DNA of 64,000 nucleotides, taken from Georgenia sp. EYE_87 (lineage in GTDB: Bacteria > Actinomycetota > Actinomycetes > Actinomycetales > Actinomycetaceae). The notes below the pieces were generated by a model. That model saw only the letters and a list, made by a program, of their open reading frames with translations. It did no database searches and was not told the DNA's origin. Shown here in pieces: positions 1 through 10,142 of the stretch. Positions within the stretch are counted from its first letter, which is position 1; each line of letters starts with the position of its first letter. A program made the position numbers and the translations under genes. The DNA lies in NCBI RefSeq assembly GCF_023148685.1, contig NZ_JAHXNL010000016.1, positions 1-64,000 on the forward strand, given 5' to 3'.

Positions 1-84
1 CGGCTGCGCGGCCGGGCGGGCCGGGCGCGCGCCGCGCGCCGGGCGGGCCGGACGGGGGCGCCGGACGCCGTCGAGCGTGGTCAT
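1..84 (-). CDS. ftsW: FtsW-type lipid II polymerase, N-terminal fragment
   Basis: Only the first 28 codons lie in the window; the gene runs off the left edge. The ATG (82-84) overlaps the murD stop as ATGA, and a GGGGGAG ribosome-binding site sits about 4 nt upstream, so the start is well supported. The visible peptide is a cytoplasmic Arg/Pro/Ala-rich tail with no membrane segment yet. The name rests on position: in actinobacterial dcw clusters the gene after murD is ftsW, the SEDS glycosyltransferase that works with FtsI at the septum. Sequence alone cannot confirm it. The low-complexity N-terminus is unusually basic. Confidence 0.6.
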   Translation of the reverse strand, partial: MTTLDGVRRPRPARPARGARPARPAAQP

Positions 85-1565
85 CTGCTCCCCCGAAGCT
101 CTCGTGCCGCGCGGGCGAAGGCCTCGCCGCGCTCGGCGTAGTTGCGGAACTGGTCCATCGAGGCGCACGCCGGGGCCATCAGCACGGTGTCGCCCGGCCG
201 GGCGAGCCGCGCCGCCTCCGCGACCGCCCGCGTCATCACGTCCCCATCCTCGCCAGCGTCGACCTCGATCACCGGGACGTCGGCCGCGTGTCGTGCCAGC
301 GCCCCCCGCAGCGGTTCCCGGTCGACCCCGATGAGGACGGCGGCGCGCAGCCGGTCCCGGTGGGCGGCGACGAGGTCGTCGAAGCTGGCGCCCTTGGCGA
401 GCCCGCCCGCGATCCACACGACGGTCCCGGCCGGCAGGGCGCCGAGCGACGCCGCGGCGGCGTGCGCGTTGGTGGCCTTGGAGTCGTCGACGTAGGCGAC
501 GCCGTCGACGGTGGCCACGAGCTCGATCCGGTGGGCGCCGGGGGCGTAGTCACGCAGCCCCTGGCGCACGTGCTCCGGCGCAACGCCGTGCGCGCGGGCG
601 AGCGCGGCGGCCGCGAGGGCGTTCGCGAGCACGTGGTCCGGCACGTCGGCGCCGCCGGGGGCGAGATGGGCGAGGTCGGAGCGGGTCGCGAGCTCGGCGG
701 CCGCGTGGTGCCGCTCGGCGATGAACGCCCGGTCGACGAGGAACTCCTCCACCAGGCCCAGCTGGCCTACGGCCGGGGTGCGCAGCGTCGTGCCGACGGC
801 GCGCGCCCCCTCGACGACGTCCGCCTCCTCGACCATCGCGCGCGTGACCGGGTCGGCCTCGTTGTACACGCACGCCACCTGGGTGCGCTCGTACACCCGG
901 GCCTTGTCCGCCCGGTAGGCCTCGTAGGAGCCGTGCCAGTCGATGTGGTCGGGGGCGAGGTTCAGGCAGGCGCTGGCCTGCGGGCTGACGGTGTGGGTGG
1001 AGTGCAGCTGGAAGCTCGACAGCTCCACCGCGAGGACGTCCGCCCCGCCCGCGGCGGCCACCCGCACGATCGGCGTGCCGACGTTGCCGACCGCGGGGGC
1101 GTTCTCCCCGGCGGCGGTCAGGATCGAGGCGAGCATCGAGACGGTCGTGGTCTTGCCGTTGGTGCCGGTCAGCGTCAGCCACGGCGCGCGGGTCCCGTCG
1201 GGGCGGCGGGCCTGCAGGCGCCACGCGAGCTCGACCTCGCTCCACACGGGCACGCCCGCCGCGGTCGCGCGCACGTGCAGCGGAGAGACGGCGGGGATGC
1301 CGGGCGAGACGACGACGACGTCGGGGCGGGCGGCCAGCACCCGCTCGGCGAGGTCCACCGGGTCGGGCGCCGCGGACAGCGTCGTGTCCGCCGGCACCTC
1401 GCCGCTCTCGCGGGCAGCGTCGAGCGCGGACTCGGCCGCGTCGTGGCCCCACAGCGTCGCCCCGGTGGTGCCGAGGACCTCGAGGGCCGCACGGCCGGAG
1501 GCCCCGAGACCGACGACCGCGACGCGGGCGCCGTCGAGGTCCTGCGCGGGCGGGCGGCCGGTCAT
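81..1565 (-). CDS. murD: UDP-N-acetylmuramoyl-L-alanine--D-glutamate ligase
   Basis: Cytoplasmic Mur ligase that adds D-glutamate to UDP-MurNAc-L-Ala using ATP. The 494-residue protein has an N-terminal nucleotide-binding GLGASG loop at residues 19-24 and the Mur-ligase ATP loop GTNGKTT at 134-140, followed by the central and C-terminal ligase domains; the length is normal for MurD. The ATG at 1565 overlaps the mraY stop by 4 nt (ATGA), and its own stop overlaps the ftsW start, so it is translationally coupled on both sides. It is expected to be co-transcribed from the mraZ end of the cluster. Confidence 0.95.
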   Translation of the reverse strand: MTGRPPAQDLDGARVAVVGLGASGRAALEVLGTTGATLWGHDAAESALDAARESGEVPADTTLSAAPDPVDLAERVLAARPDVVVVSPGIPAVSPLHVRATAAGVPVWSEVELAWRLQARRPDGTRAPWLTLTGTNGKTTTVSMLASILTAAGENAPAVGNVGTPIVRVAAAGGADVLAVELSSFQLHSTHTVSPQASACLNLAPDHIDWHGSYEAYRADKARVYERTQVACVYNEADPVTRAMVEEADVVEGARAVGTTLRTPAVGQLGLVEEFLVDRAFIAERHHAAAELATRSDLAHLAPGGADVPDHVLANALAAAALARAHGVAPEHVRQGLRDYAPGAHRIELVATVDGVAYVDDSKATNAHAAAASLGALPAGTVVWIAGGLAKGASFDDLVAAHRDRLRAAVLIGVDREPLRGALARHAADVPVIEVDAGEDGDVMTRAVAEAARLARPGDTVLMAPACASMDQFRNYAERGEAFARAARELRGSR

Positions 1566-2653
1566 GCCGGCGCCACCGAGACCCACTCGGCGTAGAACAG
1601 CCCCAGGCCCAGCGCCACGCACAGGGCGGCGATGATCCAGAAGCGCACCACGATGGTGACCTCGCCCCAGCCCTTGAGCTCGAAGTGGTGGTGCAGCGGG
1701 GCCATGCGGAACACGCGCTTGCCAGTCATCTTGAAGAAGCCGATCTGGATGACGTCGCTCATGACGATGATGACGAACAGGCCGCCGAGGATGACCGCGA
1801 GGAACTCGGTGCGCGTGAGGATCGACAGGCCGGCCAGAGCGCCACCGAGGGCGAGGGACCCGGTGTCGCCCATGAAGATCTGCGCCGGCGAGGTGTTCCA
1901 CCACAGGAAGCCGAAGCACGCGCCGACGATGGCGGCCGTGACGATGGCCAGGTCGCGGGGGTCGCGGACCTCGTAGCAGCCGGGTCCCGGCTCGGCGAGG
2001 TACTGGCACGACTGGTTGGACTGCCAGATGGTGATCACCGTGTAGGCGCCGAAGACGAACATCGACGCGCCGGTGGCGAGCCCGTCGAGGCCGTCGGTGA
2101 GGTTGACGGCGTTGCTCCAGGCGGTGATCAGGAAGTTCGCCCACAGCACGAACAGCACCAGCCCGAGGCCTGCCCCGGCCCACGCGAGGTCGATGCCGGT
2201 GTCCCGGATGAAGGAGATCTGGGTGGAGGCGGGGGTGCGGTAGTTCTCGTTCTCGAACTGCAGGGCGAGCACGGCGAAGGTGATGCCGATGACGGCCTGG
2301 CCGATGAGCTTGCTGCGCTCGTCGAGGCCGAGGGATCGCTGCCGGGAGATCTTGATGTAGTCGTCGAGGAAGCCGATCAGGCCCATGCCGACCATGAGGA
2401 AGAGCAGCAGCAGGCCGGAGGCGTTGGGCAGCCGGCCGCTGACCATGTTGGAGATCGTGTACCCCAGCAGCGTCGCGCCGATGATGACGACGCCGCCCAT
2501 GGTGGGCGTGCCGCGCTTGGTGAAGTGGGCGGTCGGGCCATCCTGCCGGATGAACTGGCCGTAGTTCTTCGCCACGAGGAGCCGGATGAACAGGGGCGTG
2601 CCGGCCATGGCCACGACGAGCGCGACGGCCCCGGCGATCAGCACGGACATCAT
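1562..2653 (-). CDS. mraY: Phospho-N-acetylmuramoyl-pentapeptide transferase
   Basis: Integral membrane enzyme that moves phospho-MurNAc-pentapeptide onto undecaprenyl phosphate to make lipid I. The 363-residue protein is polytopic and carries the family landmarks: Asp-Asp pair at 97-98, [11 protein letters not shown] at 181-191, [11 protein letters not shown] at 261-271 and the triple histidine at 321-323. Two adjacent ATG codons (2653 and 2650) overlap the murF stop; either may be used. It lies between murF and murD with no intergenic space, so stoichiometry is probably set by coupling. Confidence 0.96.
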   Translation of the reverse strand: MMSVLIAGAVALVVAMAGTPLFIRLLVAKNYGQFIRQDGPTAHFTKRGTPTMGGVVIIGATLLGYTISNMVSGRLPNASGLLLLFLMVGMGLIGFLDDYIKISRQRSLGLDERSKLIGQAVIGITFAVLALQFENENYRTPASTQISFIRDTGIDLAWAGAGLGLVLFVLWANFLITAWSNAVNLTDGLDGLATGASMFVFGAYTVITIWQSNQSCQYLAEPGPGCYEVRDPRDLAIVTAAIVGACFGFLWWNTSPAQIFMGDTGSLALGGALAGLSILTRTEFLAVILGGLFVIIVMSDVIQIGFFKMTGKRVFRMAPLHHHFELKGWGEVTIVVRFWIIAALCVALGLGLFYAEWVSVAPA

Positions 2654-4077
2654 GAGGCGGCCCTCCCGGTGGTGCCCTCGAGCAGCGCGTCGGCCAGCCG
2701 CCAGATGCCGGAGCCGTTCGACCCCTTGAGCAGGACGACGTCGCCGGGCCGCAGCCGCTCGCCCAGGACGGTGCGGGCGGCCTCGACGTCGGGGACGTGG
2801 AGGACGGCGGTCGCGTCGCCGTCCGCCTCACGGGCGCCCTCGGCCAGCGGGGCGGTCCCCTCCCCGACGGCGACGACGAGGTCCACGCCGAGGCCCGCCG
2901 CGTCCGCCCCCACGGCACGGTGCTCGGCGGCGGAGTACTCCCCCAGCTCGAGCATCTCGCCGAGCACGGCGACGCTGCGCCGCCCGGCGGCGAGCCCCAC
3001 GAGGGCGCGCAGGCCGGCCCGCACCGAGTCGGGGTTGGCGTTGTAGGAGTCGTCGACGACGCGCACGCCGTCCGCGCGGTCGCGCACGTCCATCCGGTGC
3101 GGGCTCGCGGCACCGGCGCCGGCGAGGACGCCCACGACGGTCTCCGGCGCGACGCCGAGGTCGAGGGCGACGGCCGCCGCGGCGAGGGCGTTGGTCACGT
3201 GGTGCTCGCCCACCAGGGCGAGCCGGACGTCGGCCGACCCCTGCGGGGCGTGGAGGCGGAAGGCGGCCCGTCCGGCGTCGTCGAGGCGCACGTCCTCCGC
3301 CCGGACGTCGGCGCCGGCGGACCGGCCGAAGGTGAGGACGCGGCCCGGGGCGAGGGAGGCCATGGCGGTGACGCGGGCGTCGTCGGCGTTGAGGACGGCG
3401 GTGCCGCCGGGGGCCAGGCCGGCCACGAGCTCGGACTTGGCGCGGGCCACGTTCTCGATGCCGCCGAACTCGCCCAGGTGGGCGCGGCCCACGGCGAGGA
3501 CCACCGCGACGTCGGGCGGCGCGACGGAGGTGAGGTACTCGAGGTTGCCGACGTGGTCGGCGCCCATCTCGAGCACGAGGGTCCGCGTGGTGGCGGTCGC
3601 GCGCAGCACGGTCAGCGGCAGGCCGATCTCGTTGTTGAACGAGCCGGGCGGGGCGATGTGCTCCCCGAGCGGCGCGAGCAGGCTCGCGAGGAGGTCCTTC
3701 GTGGTGGTCTTGCCGACCGAGCCGGTCACGGCGACCACGCGCAGCGGGTCCTCGGCGGTGCGCCGAGCCCGCAGCTCCGCGAGCACGTGCCGGGCGAGGC
3801 GGCCCAGGGCGGCGGCGACGTCGTCGACGAGGACGGTCCGCCCCGGGTCGGTCCCGGGGACGGCGCGGGTGACGAGCGCCCCGGCGGCCCCGGCGTCCAG
3901 TGCCGCGGCGACGAAGTCGTGGCCGTCGGCGTGCTCGCCGTCGAAGGCGGCGAAGAGCGTGCCGGGCCCGACCGCGCGGGAGTCGGTGACGACCTCGCCG
4001 GTCACGGGCGTGCGTCCCTCCCCCGTGAGCTCGCCGCCCGTGACGGCGGCGACCTGCGCGAGCGTCATCGTGATCAT
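2650..4077 (-). CDS. murF: UDP-N-acetylmuramoyl-tripeptide--D-alanyl-D-alanine ligase
   Basis: Mur ligase that adds D-Ala-D-Ala to the UDP-MurNAc-tripeptide, completing the pentapeptide in the cytoplasm. The 475-residue product has the ATP-binding GSVGKTTTK at 119-127, as in MurF rather than the GTNGKTT of MurD and MurE, then central and C-terminal Mur domains containing a substrate-type DSYNANP motif. The ATG at 4077 overlaps the murE stop; a second in-frame ATG three codons in is possible. It is followed directly by mraY. Confidence 0.95.
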   Translation of the reverse strand: MITMTLAQVAAVTGGELTGEGRTPVTGEVVTDSRAVGPGTLFAAFDGEHADGHDFVAAALDAGAAGALVTRAVPGTDPGRTVLVDDVAAALGRLARHVLAELRARRTAEDPLRVVAVTGSVGKTTTKDLLASLLAPLGEHIAPPGSFNNEIGLPLTVLRATATTRTLVLEMGADHVGNLEYLTSVAPPDVAVVLAVGRAHLGEFGGIENVARAKSELVAGLAPGGTAVLNADDARVTAMASLAPGRVLTFGRSAGADVRAEDVRLDDAGRAAFRLHAPQGSADVRLALVGEHHVTNALAAAAVALDLGVAPETVVGVLAGAGAASPHRMDVRDRADGVRVVDDSYNANPDSVRAGLRALVGLAAGRRSVAVLGEMLELGEYSAAEHRAVGADAAGLGVDLVVAVGEGTAPLAEGAREADGDATAVLHVPDVEAARTVLGERLRPGDVVLLKGSNGSGIWRLADALLEGTTGRAAS

Positions 4078-5699
4078 CAGTTCAGTCCTCCGGCGCGCAG
4101 CGCCAGAGCGGCGCGCACCTCTTCACGGTCGTCCAGGTGGTGGTCCACGCCGGCGATCTCCTGGACGGTCTCGTGCCCTCGGCCGGCCACGAGCACCGTG
4201 TCGTCCTCGCCGGCCTCGAGGACCACCGTACGGATGGCCTCCGCCCTGCTGGCAATCTCGACCACGGTGGTGTCGGGCACACGGGCCCGGGCGGCGGCGA
4301 GCACCTCGGCCCTGATCTGCTCGGGCGGCTCGTCGTGCGGGTCGTCGTCCGTGACCACGACCACGTCCGCCCCCTCGACGGCCAGGCGGGCCATCTCCGG
4401 GCGCTTCGTGCGGTCGCGCGAGCCCGTGGCGCCGAACACGAGGACCAGCCGGCCCGTCGTCGTCGGGCGCAGGGCGGCGAGGGCCTGGGCGAGCGCACCG
4501 GGGTTGTGCGCGAAGTCCACGATCACCCGCGGACGCTCGGCCAGCTGCTCCATCCGGCCCGGCACCTGGGGGCTCAGCCCGCCGGCGGCGGCGAGGGCGC
4601 GCTCGAGCTCGGCGGCGCCGACCCCGCTCTCCAGCACCATCGCGGCGGCCAGGGCGGCGTTGGCGAGGTTGAACCCGCCAGGCAGGGAGGTGCGGGTGCG
4701 CAGGGTCCGGCCGTCCCGGTGGGTGAGCGTGAAGGCCGTGCCGGAGGCGTCCGCCACGACGTCGCGGACCCGCCAGTCGGCCTGACCGTCACCGGTGGCC
4801 GAGAGGGTGACGACGGCGCCCGGGCGGGCGGCGGCGGAGCGCTCGGCCAGCCGCCGGCCCCACTCGTCGTCGACGACCACCACGCCGCGGCGCGAGCGGG
4901 CCGGGGTGAACAGGCCCGCCTTGGCCTCGAAGTACTCCTCGAGGCTGCCGTGGAAGTCCAGGTGGTCCTGGGTGAGGTTGGTGAAGCCGGCGACGTCGAA
5001 GACCACCGGGTCCACGCGGCGCAGGGCCAGGGCGTGCGAGGAGACCTCCATGACGAGGTCGTCGACGTCCTCGGCGACCATCTGCGCGAGGAGGGCCTGC
5101 AGGTCGGCGGGCTGCGGCGTCGTCAGGGTGGCCGGGACGGCCCGCTCGCCCACGCGGACCTCCACGGTGCCGATGAGGCCCGTGCGCCGCCCGAGCGCGC
5201 GCAGCGCGTGGTCGACCATGAAGACGGTCGTCGTCTTGCCGTTGGTGCCGGTGACGGCGAACGAGCCGAGCGCCTCGGCCGGCAGGCCGTAGACGGTCGC
5301 GGCCAGCTCGCCGAGCAGCGCCGGGACGTCCGGGGCGACCAGGACCGGCACGCCGAGCGGGTCGCCGTCGGCGAGGAGGCTCTCGCCCGCCGGGTCGGTG
5401 AGGACCGCGGCGGCACCCGCGGCGACCGCGGCGCCGGCGAAGCGGGCACCGTGGACGCGCCCGCCCGCATGGGCCGCGAACAGCTCGCCCCCGACGATCT
5501 CCCGGTTGTCCGCGCGCACCCCACGGATGCCGACGTCGGCCCAGTCGGGGCCGCTCCCGTCCGCGACGGCGAGCCCGAAGGTGGCGGCGAGGTCGCCGAG
5601 CCGGTGAGGTCCGGGCGCGGCGGATGGAGCGGTCGGTACGGCGAAAGTCACCGCCCCATTGTTGTCCCTCTCGCCGCCGCGTCCATTCGCAGCGCTCAC
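4077..5699 (-). CDS. murE: UDP-MurNAc-L-Ala-D-Glu--diamino-acid ligase (MurE)
   Basis: Adds the third, diamino-acid residue to the cell-wall stem peptide. The 540-residue protein has an N-terminal Mur domain and the ATP loop GTNGKTTT at 151-158. The specificity loop reads DDDPHDE at 451-457 where meso-diaminopimelate ligases such as the E. coli enzyme have DNPR, so the arginine that binds the DAP carboxylate is replaced by histidine. This argues for L-lysine or L-ornithine rather than meso-DAP, but does not prove it. The start is a GTG overlapping the ftsI stop (GTGA); a GTG 16 codons later is an alternative. Confidence 0.93.
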   Translation of the reverse strand: MSAANGRGGERDNNGAVTFAVPTAPSAAPGPHRLGDLAATFGLAVADGSGPDWADVGIRGVRADNREIVGGELFAAHAGGRVHGARFAGAAVAAGAAAVLTDPAGESLLADGDPLGVPVLVAPDVPALLGELAATVYGLPAEALGSFAVTGTNGKTTTVFMVDHALRALGRRTGLIGTVEVRVGERAVPATLTTPQPADLQALLAQMVAEDVDDLVMEVSSHALALRRVDPVVFDVAGFTNLTQDHLDFHGSLEEYFEAKAGLFTPARSRRGVVVVDDEWGRRLAERSAAARPGAVVTLSATGDGQADWRVRDVVADASGTAFTLTHRDGRTLRTRTSLPGGFNLANAALAAAMVLESGVGAAELERALAAAGGLSPQVPGRMEQLAERPRVIVDFAHNPGALAQALAALRPTTTGRLVLVFGATGSRDRTKRPEMARLAVEGADVVVVTDDDPHDEPPEQIRAEVLAAARARVPDTTVVEIASRAEAIRTVVLEAGEDDTVLVAGRGHETVQEIAGVDHHLDDREEVRAALALRAGGLN

Positions 5700-7474
5700 T
5701 GCTCCGGCTCGAGCGGCAGGTTCGGGGTGGGCTCCGTCGAGGGCGGCACGCCCATGTCCCGCAGCGCGAAGCCCATGACCTCGCGGAAGGTCGGGGCCGC
5801 GACGGTGCCGCCGTAGGAGGTGCCGGCACCGCGGTAGACGACGACGCCGACGGCGACGCGGGGGTTCTCGGCGGGCGCCACGCCCACGAACGAGCCGAGC
5901 CGGTTGCTGATGCCACCGGCGTCATCGAGGATCTGTGCGGTGCCGGTCTTGGCAGCCACCCGGTAGCCGGGCACGGCGCCCTGCGGGCCCGTGCCGCCCT
6001 TCTGGACGACGGTCTCCATCATCGCCAGCATCTTGTCGGCGGTCTCCTCGGAGAGGATCTGCTCGCCCTCGTCGACCTCCTGCGGCGTGAAGGTGCCGTC
6101 CCCGTCGGTGGTGCCGTCGACGACACGCGGGTCGACGCGGACCCCGCCGTTGCCGAGGGTCGCGGCCATCGACGTGTTCTGCAGGAGCGTGACGGACATG
6201 CCCTGGCCGAACATCGTGGTGTAGCGGGTGCGCCCGTCCCAGGTGTCGGGGTCGCGGACCACGCCGGAGGCCTCGCCGGGCAGCTCGATGCCGGTCTTCT
6301 CCCCGAACCCGAAGCCGCGCAGGAGGTTGAAGCGTTCGCGGTCGTCGACCATGTCGCCGACCTGCACGGTCGCCGTGTTGGAGGACATCTGCAGCGCGCC
6401 GGTCGTGGTGAGGTGGAGGGTCTCGTGCGGGCTGTTGTCCCGGAAGGTCTGACCGTTCGGCATGGTGAGGGTGTCCGGCACCGTGAAGGGCGTGTCTGTG
6501 TCGATGACGCCCTTCTCGAGGCCGAGGGCGAACGTGGGGAGCTTGCCGGTCGAGCCGGGCTCGTAGGGGCTGGAGACGGCGCGTGAGCCGCGGTCCTCCG
6601 GCGCCCAGTCCTGGTAGTTCCCGGGGTCCACGGTGTTCGAGTCGGCCAGGGCGAGGATGCGGCCGGTGCCGATCTCCTCGACGACGACGGCCCCCCACGC
6701 GGCGCCGAACTTCTCCACGGCGCCGTCGATGCTGGCCTGGGCGACGTGCTGCAGGTCGCGGTCGATGGTCGTGTGCACGGTGTGCCCCTGGACGGCAGGC
6801 ACCTCCTCGCGGTGGCCGGTAGGGATGACCTGGCCGGTGCCGCCGATCTCGACGGTGAGCGAGCCGTCCTTGCCGGTGAGGACCTCGTTCATGGTGAGCT
6901 CGAGTCCGGCCAGACCTTCACGGTCGCGGCCGACGTAGCCGATGACGTTCCCCGCGGTGGAGCCGTTCGGGTAGATGCGCTGCGTGGTCTCCTCCGGCTC
7001 GATGCCGGGGATGTTCAGGGCGTCGATCTCGCGCCACTGCTCCGGCGTGAGGCCCTTGGCGAGGTAGACGAACGTCGACTCCCCCACCATCTGGGCGCCG
7101 AGCTCGGCCTTGTCGCGTCCGAGCAGCGGGGCGAGCACCTCCGCGGCCGCGGCCGCGCCCGTGGAGACAACCTCGCCGGTCTTCTCGTCCTCGAGCTCGT
7201 AGTTGCGCACGAGCAGCTGGTTGACGCCGATGTTGTACCGCTCCACGGAGGTGGCGAGGATCTCGCCGTCGCTGTCGACGATGTCGCCGCGGGGGGCGCG
7301 GATCGCCGACGTGCGGGTGCGGTCCTCGCGCGCCTGCTCCGCGAGCTCGGGCCCCTGGAACGCCTGGACGTAGACGAGCCGTCCGCCGAAGACCAGCAGG
7401 ACCGTCAGGACGAGGACGAGGATGGCCTGCCGGCGTGCCCGCTGGCCGCGCTCCGCAACGGTCCGTGCGCTCAT
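5696..7474 (-). CDS. ftsI: Septal peptidoglycan transpeptidase FtsI / PBP3 (class B)
   Basis: Membrane-anchored class B penicillin-binding protein that cross-links septal peptidoglycan with FtsW. In 592 residues: a cytoplasmic tail, one membrane segment at about 18-36, the RAPRGDI region of the dimerisation domain at 59-65, then the transpeptidase domain with catalytic Ser308 and Lys311 (motif STGK), SSN at 364-366 and KTGT at 509-512. The ATG at 7474 overlaps the stop of the upstream ftsL-type gene by 4 nt. No PASTA domains follow the transpeptidase domain, as is usual for actinobacterial division PBPs. Confidence 0.95.
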   Translation of the reverse strand: MSARTVAERGQRARRQAILVLVLTVLLVFGGRLVYVQAFQGPELAEQAREDRTRTSAIRAPRGDIVDSDGEILATSVERYNIGVNQLLVRNYELEDEKTGEVVSTGAAAAAEVLAPLLGRDKAELGAQMVGESTFVYLAKGLTPEQWREIDALNIPGIEPEETTQRIYPNGSTAGNVIGYVGRDREGLAGLELTMNEVLTGKDGSLTVEIGGTGQVIPTGHREEVPAVQGHTVHTTIDRDLQHVAQASIDGAVEKFGAAWGAVVVEEIGTGRILALADSNTVDPGNYQDWAPEDRGSRAVSSPYEPGSTGKLPTFALGLEKGVIDTDTPFTVPDTLTMPNGQTFRDNSPHETLHLTTTGALQMSSNTATVQVGDMVDDRERFNLLRGFGFGEKTGIELPGEASGVVRDPDTWDGRTRYTTMFGQGMSVTLLQNTSMAATLGNGGVRVDPRVVDGTTDGDGTFTPQEVDEGEQILSEETADKMLAMMETVVQKGGTGPQGAVPGYRVAAKTGTAQILDDAGGISNRLGSFVGVAPAENPRVAVGVVVYRGAGTSYGGTVAAPTFREVMGFALRDMGVPPSTEPTPNLPLEPEQ

Positions 7475-7853
7475 CCCTCGGCCTCCGCCCCCAGGATGCT
7501 GCCCTCGGACAGGAGCACGAAGCGGATGTCCTCGGCCGGGACCATGCCCAGCTCCGTTGCCCGGGTCTGGAGGGCGGCGGGCGAGCCCGCCTCCTCCACC
7601 TGGGCGCGCAGCGACGCCTCGCCCTCGTCGAGGCGGTTGAGGGCGATCTGCTTGTCGTGGATCTCGTACGCGGTGGCGGCCATCTGGGTGTTGAGCAGGA
7701 GGACCCCGAGCAGCGCCGCGGCGAGGATGCCGACGCACAGCACGATGAAGGGGACGACGCTGCGCGCGGGGGCCGGGCTCGGCACCACCTCGAGGCGAGG
7801 CCGCCACGAGACTCGGGGCGCGGTCGCTCTGGTCGCGCGTGCGGGTGCAGCGC

Positions 7854-7857
<4 letters not shown>
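7471..7857 (-). CDS. ftsL: FtsL-type septum protein
   Basis: A 128-residue bitopic protein in the slot between rsmH and ftsI that holds ftsL in actinobacterial dcw clusters. It has a basic, Pro/Ala-rich cytoplasmic tail, one membrane segment at about 35-55, and a short extracytoplasmic segment with heptad-like spacing (about 60-100) suited to a coiled coil with FtsB/DivIC. FtsL sequences are poorly conserved, so the name depends mainly on gene order, size and topology. The ATG overlaps the rsmH stop and its own stop overlaps the ftsI start. Confidence 0.65.
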
Positions 7858-8870
<1,013 letters not shown>

Positions 8871-8915
8871 GCGGGGCTCCTGGTCCGTTCGGGTCTTGTG
8901 CACTGCTGGTGGTTG

Positions 8916-8945
8916 CTGGTCGGGGGCCCTCCACCGCCCGACCAG
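8916..8945. other. Hairpin in the mraZ-rsmH leader
   Basis: Perfect 9-bp inverted repeat (CTGGTCGGG / CCCGACCAG) with a 12-nt loop, between the mraZ stop and the rsmH ribosome-binding site. It has no T-tract, so it is more likely an RNA structure affecting processing or read-through than a simple terminator. Its role is unknown. Confidence 0.5.
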
Positions 8946-9058
8946 GACTCCCTCCGCCTGCTCTGGCGCCGGGGAAGTGCGTCAGAGTCGCGGTGAGAGA
9001 CCTCGTCGTGCGGGGGGCACGGGGCCACGTCGGGGGTGAGAACGGAACGGGTGGTGCG

Positions 9059-9490
9059 TCAGAAGAGTCCGGGGACCACCTCCTCCGCGGTCTCGGCGAA
9101 CGCCTGCTCCTGCTCGGCCAGGTAGGTCTCCCAGGCCGTCGCGTCCCAGATCTCGATGCGCGTGCCCGCGCCGATCACTGCCAGGTCCTTCGTGAGCCCG
9201 GCGTACTGGCGCAGCGCCGGGGGGACAGTGATGCGGCCCTGCTTGTCCGGGACCTCGTCGGCAGCGCCGGAGAGGAAGACGCGCAGGTAGTCGCGGGCCT
9301 GCTTGCTGGTGACGGGGGCCTGGCGGAGCTTCGTGTGCATCTCTTCGAACTCCCGCATGGGGAAGGCGTAGAGGCACCGTTCCTGACCGCGGGTGAGGAC
9401 GATGCCTGCCGCCAGCTGGTCGCGGAACTTCGCGGGGAGGATGAGTCGGCCCTTGTCGTCGAGACGAGGCGCGTGGGTGCCCAGGAACAC
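9059..9490 (-). CDS. mraZ: Transcriptional regulator MraZ
   Basis: AbrB-like DNA-binding protein of 143 residues with two tandem MraZ half-domains, each with a DxKGRxxxP-type core (D11-P19 region and the DKQGRITVP region near 81-89). It is known to bind repeats in its own promoter and repress the dcw cluster. The start is the GTG at 9488-9490, preceded by AAGGAGG at good spacing. It is the first gene of the cluster, and three GTGG repeats lie 27-54 nt upstream. The length matches the family. Confidence 0.96.
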   Translation of the reverse strand: MFLGTHAPRLDDKGRLILPAKFRDQLAAGIVLTRGQERCLYAFPMREFEEMHTKLRQAPVTSKQARDYLRVFLSGAADEVPDKQGRITVPPALRQYAGLTKDLAVIGAGTRIEIWDATAWETYLAEQEQAFAETAEEVVPGLF

Positions 9491-9517
9491 ATCTGCACCC
9501 CCCTCCTTCTCCGCTCG

Positions 9518-9544
9518 CCACCAGTAGGCCCCACATTACTCCAC
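9518..9544 (-). promoter_or_regulatory. Candidate MraZ-binding repeats and mraZ promoter
   Basis: Three direct GTGG repeats on the minus strand (9541-9544, 9531-9534, 9518-9521), spaced 10 and 13 nt. They resemble the TGGG/GTGG direct repeats that MraZ proteins bind upstream of their own genes. A TAATGT hexamer (9533-9538) overlapping the middle repeat could be the -10 element, which would suit autorepression. This is motif reading only. Confidence 0.5.
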
Positions 9545-9820
9545 TTCCCTCCCCTGCGCAGCGTTCTACGCACGAAATATGGCCGGGTATCCCGCTGAAC
9601 CCGCAGATCAGCGCGGGTGGAGCGAGGTGGAGGGAAATTTCGTCGTAGCGCCCCTTCGGAGCCCGCCGAGCTGGGCCGCCGGCGTGCGAGCGCCCGCCGC
9701 TCTGCGACGCCTCCTGGCATCGGGTGACCCGAGAACGGCGGGACAGCGCCGATTCGCGGCATCGGGTGGCCGCTCGGCGGGGCGCCCCTCACGTGCACGA
9801 GAGCCAGGTGGGAATCGCTC

Positions 9821-9931
9821 GTGGAGCGGAGTGGGGACGTCGCGGTGGAGCGGAGTGGGGACGTCGCGGTGGAGCGGAGTGGGGACGTCGCGGTGGAGCG
9901 GAGTGGGGACGTCGCGGTGGAGCGGAGTGGG
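9821..9931. repeat. 24-bp tandem array, about 4.6 copies
   Basis: Four identical 24-bp units starting at 9821, 9845, 9869 and 9893, then a 15-nt partial copy. The unit begins GTGGAGCGGAGTGGGG and ends ACGTCGCG. Copies are perfect, so the array is recent or actively homogenised. Units abut without unique spacers, so it is not a CRISPR. The GTGGAGCGG core recurs in the array at 45941-46030. Confidence 0.9.
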
Positions 9932-10087
9932 AGCCCGACGCTCACGGTGCCGATCACCGGTCGACATCGACTACCGGTACGTCTCCGGCGACGAGGCGCT
10001 CCACGTCCGCACGCTGATGGGCCTCCGTCGCCCGACCGGGTCGTGCCGCCGGACGGGCAGGCTCGGGCGTCGCCCAGGAAAGCACAC

Positions 10088-10113
10088 AGCCCGTCGCCGA
10101 TCGGCGCCGGGCT
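10088..10113 (-). terminator. Hairpin terminator after DUF3040
   Basis: A 26-nt near-perfect palindrome (AGCCCG...CGGGCT, one mismatched pair) lies 29 nt past the DUF3040 stop on the minus strand, followed by a short T-containing stretch (TGTGTGCTTTCC). It is the plausible end of the dinB-DUF3040 transcript. Confidence 0.6.
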
Positions 10114-10142
10114 GCTTCAGCGTTTGGCGAGAGACGTGGGCG

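Larger units (their letters stand above)
9545..10142. other. Non-coding stretch upstream of mraZ
   Basis: About 600 nt between the mraZ promoter and the DUF3040 stop. It contains the 24-bp tandem array (9821-9931) and the hairpin terminator of the DUF3040/dinB unit (10088-10113). Open frames here have no recognisable protein features and mostly translate the repeats. I see no RNA gene. Confidence 0.6.

Noticed and set aside
288-1595. Long open frames opposite murD, mraY, murE, lhr, ftsK and other genes
   Set aside because: In DNA this GC-rich, long antisense frames arise from codon bias. Their products are Arg/Gly/Pro- or Asp/Val/Glu-biased and match no family, whereas the opposite strand has complete enzyme motifs.
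9821-9931. Possible CRISPR array
   Set aside because: The 24-bp units abut with no unique spacers, and no cas gene is present. It is a plain tandem repeat.
9554-10017. Open frames across the tandem array as small genes
   Set aside because: They translate the repeat in several frames on both strands, have no start signals and no family features.
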